From: Porticoccus sp002341315
Lineage (GTDB): Bacteria > Pseudomonadota > Gammaproteobacteria > Pseudomonadales > Porticoccaceae
Assembly (NCBI RefSeq): GCF_047634355.1
Contig: NZ_JBLIAL010000012.1
Length of the DNA: 64,000 nt
Reading direction: 5' to 3' (one strand)
Part shown: positions 62,715 through 64,000 of the stretch, piece by piece
How positions within the stretch are numbered: the first letter of the stretch is position 1
How the letters are laid out: each line of letters starts with the position of its first letter
Made by a program: the position numbers and the translations under genes
The notes under the pieces: generated by a model
Told to the model about the DNA's origin: nothing
Databases searched by the model: none
Seen by the model: the letters and a program-made list of their open reading frames with translations, nothing else

Positions 62715-64000
62715 TCAATGTTCTTCGGCTGGACCTCCGACGACTCCAGGTTTACCGGAATCATCCGCGGGCGGCGTATCACCGGGAGCAGGTTTGCCAC
62801 CAAAATCGTCGTCACGCCAGTCATGGGGTGGGCGAACCGGTTTGCGAGCCATGAGGTCATCGACCTGCTCCACGTCAATCGTTTCATATTCCATCAGGGC
62901 GTCTTTCATGGCATGCAGCACATCAATGTTGTCTTCGAGGATTTTTTTCGCACGCTCATAGCAATTATCGAGCACGTGACGCACCTCAACATCAATCTCA
63001 CGGGCAGTCTCTTCCGAGTAGGTTGTATTGCCAGCACCCGGAATCTGCGACTCCTCCGTGCCATACAAAACCGGCCCCATCTTGTCGGACAAACCCCAGC
63101 GTACCACCATATTACGGGCCATCTGGGTAGCCCGTTCGATATCGTTCGATGCACCGGTAGTCACACCGTCAGCCCCGTGGACAAGCTGTTCAGCGATACG
63201 GCCACCAAAGAGACTGCAAAGCTGACTTTCCAACTGACGGCGACTCATACTGTATTTGTCTTCTTCCGGCAGAAACTGGGTGACACCGAGCGCTCGACCG
63301 CGGGGGATAATACTGACCTTATGGATCGGATCGTGTTCGGGCATCATACGCCCGACAATGGCATGACCCGCCTCATGATAGGCCGTATTTTCTTTCTCCT
63401 TCTCAGACATGACCATGGAGCGCCGCTCGGCACCCATCATGATCTTGTCACGGGCTTTCTCGAATTCTTCCATGGTCACTGTGCGCTTGTTGGCGCGTGC
63501 TGCAAACAATGATGCCTCGTTGACAAGATTGGCGAGATCTGCCCCCGAAAAACCGGGAGTACCTCTGGCCACAATGCCCAGATCAGCGCGTTCGTCCAAA
63601 GGAACTTTGCGGCCATGCACTTTGAGAATCTGCTCACGACCACGGATATCGGGCAAGCTTACATAGACTTGGCGGTCAAAACGACCGGGGCGCAACAGTG
63701 CTTTATCCAGCACATCGGGCCGGTTAGTGGCGGCTATGACGATAACGCCTTCGTTGCCTTCAAAGCCATCCATTTCAACCAGCAGTTGGTTGAGAGTCTG
63801 TTCACGCTCATCGTTACCACCGCCATAACCACCACCGCGGTGACGACCAACGGCATCAATCTCATCAATAAAAATAATACAGGGCGACTGCTTCTTGGCC
63901 TGCTCGAACATATCACGCACCCGCGAAGCACCCACCCCGACAAACATTTCGACAAAATCAGAGCCCGAGATGGAAAAGAACGGTACTTTCGCCTCACCGG
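62715..64000 (-). CDS. ftsH: ATP-dependent zinc metalloprotease FtsH (C-terminal part, cut by window edge)
   Basis: The last 427 or so codons of FtsH, the membrane AAA+ protease that degrades LpxC, SecY and other proteins. The frame is open to the window end, so the N-terminus, membrane helices and Walker A are outside. Visible are FFSISGSDFVEMFVGVGASRVRDMF (pore-loop region), Walker B CIIFIDEIDAVG, the second region of homology NRPDVLDKALLRPGRFD, the zinc motif HEAGHAIVGR and the third zinc ligand region. The C-terminal tail is Pro- and Gly-rich (GKPAPGDTPPADD). Confidence 0.97.
   Translation of the reverse strand, partial: GEAKVPFFSISGSDFVEMFVGVGASRVRDMFEQAKKQSPCIIFIDEIDAVGRHRGGGYGGGNDEREQTLNQLLVEMDGFEGNEGVIVIAATNRPDVLDKALLRPGRFDRQVYVSLPDIRGREQILKVHGRKVPLDERADLGIVARGTPGFSGADLANLVNEASLFAARANKRTVTMEEFEKARDKIMMGAERRSMVMSEKEKENTAYHEAGHAIVGRMMPEHDPIHKVSIIPRGRALGVTQFLPEEDKYSMSRRQLESQLCSLFGGRIAEQLVHGADGVTTGASNDIERATQMARNMVVRWGLSDKMGPVLYGTEESQIPGAGNTTYSEETAREIDVEVRHVLDNCYERAKKILEDNIDVLHAMKDALMEYETIDVEQVDDLMARKPVRPPHDWRDDDFGGKPAPGDTPPADDSGKPGVVGGPAEEH

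Overview
The window reads as a chromosomal segment of a free-living, probably marine, gammaproteobacterium. The evidence is the gene order ftsH-folP-glmM-tpiA-secG-tRNA-Leu(GAG) / tRNA-fMet-rimP-nusA-infB-rbfA-truB-rpsO-pnp and the block mrdA-rodA-mltB-rlpA-dacA-DUF493-lipB-lipA, together with a split class II ribonucleotide reductase of the kind known from Pseudomonas. I cannot name the genus. No phage, transposase, integrase or CRISPR array is visible, so most of the window is core genome with small accessory patches.

Layout. 1-5.5 kb: an AraC-type regulator, an SDR, a succinate-semialdehyde-type dehydrogenase, a YbfF-like hydrolase and rlmJ. 5.4-7.6 kb (minus): a decayed nhaA antiporter gene, a lipoprotein lipocalin and a transglutaminase-like protein. 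7.8-16.2 kb (minus): gcvT and gcvP run almost without a gap into a four-gene cassette (cupredoxin-like 'methylamine utilization' protein, CACHE-HAMP-GGDEF-EAL phosphodiesterase, DUF3034 protein, exported truncated hemoglobin) that ends at a clear terminator. 16.3-21.6 kb: an LrhA-like LysR regulator, a second-type shikimate kinase, nrdJa-nrdJb preceded by two NrdR boxes 31 bp apart, and slyD. 21.7-27.3 kb: rimO and a ketone-body / short-chain-acid module (3-hydroxybutyrate dehydrogenase, YceI protein, CoA-transferase A and B, divergent LysR with a perfect inverted-repeat operator candidate).

27.4-34.9 kb is a mosaic of small housekeeping and uncharacterised genes (YaeQ, DUF2288, HI0933-type flavoprotein, PpnP, GIY-YIG, SprT, RNase AM/PHP, cupin, OprP-like porin, a second SlyD). 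34.9-43.8 kb (minus) holds an orphan ABC ATPase, lipoic-acid genes and the elongasome/septal wall block. 44.0-52.7 kb (minus) is the pnp-to-rimP transcription/translation supercluster, headed by initiator tRNA. 53.1-58.6 kb is a plus-strand insert (phosphoethanolamine transferase, DUF4156, agmatine deiminase, N-carbamoylputrescine amidase, DjlA) sitting between the two tRNA genes. 59.0-64.0 kb (minus) returns to the conserved secG-to-ftsH order, with ftsH cut by the window edge.

The most promising unexplained unit is the cupredoxin / phosphodiesterase / DUF3034 / lipo-globin cassette behind gcvTP. Its parts suggest an envelope redox or gas-sensing device coupled to cyclic-di-GMP, but the sequence does not prove that. 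The clearest genomic curiosity is the nhaA fossil, which keeps recognisable N-terminal, middle and C-terminal pieces in different frames.
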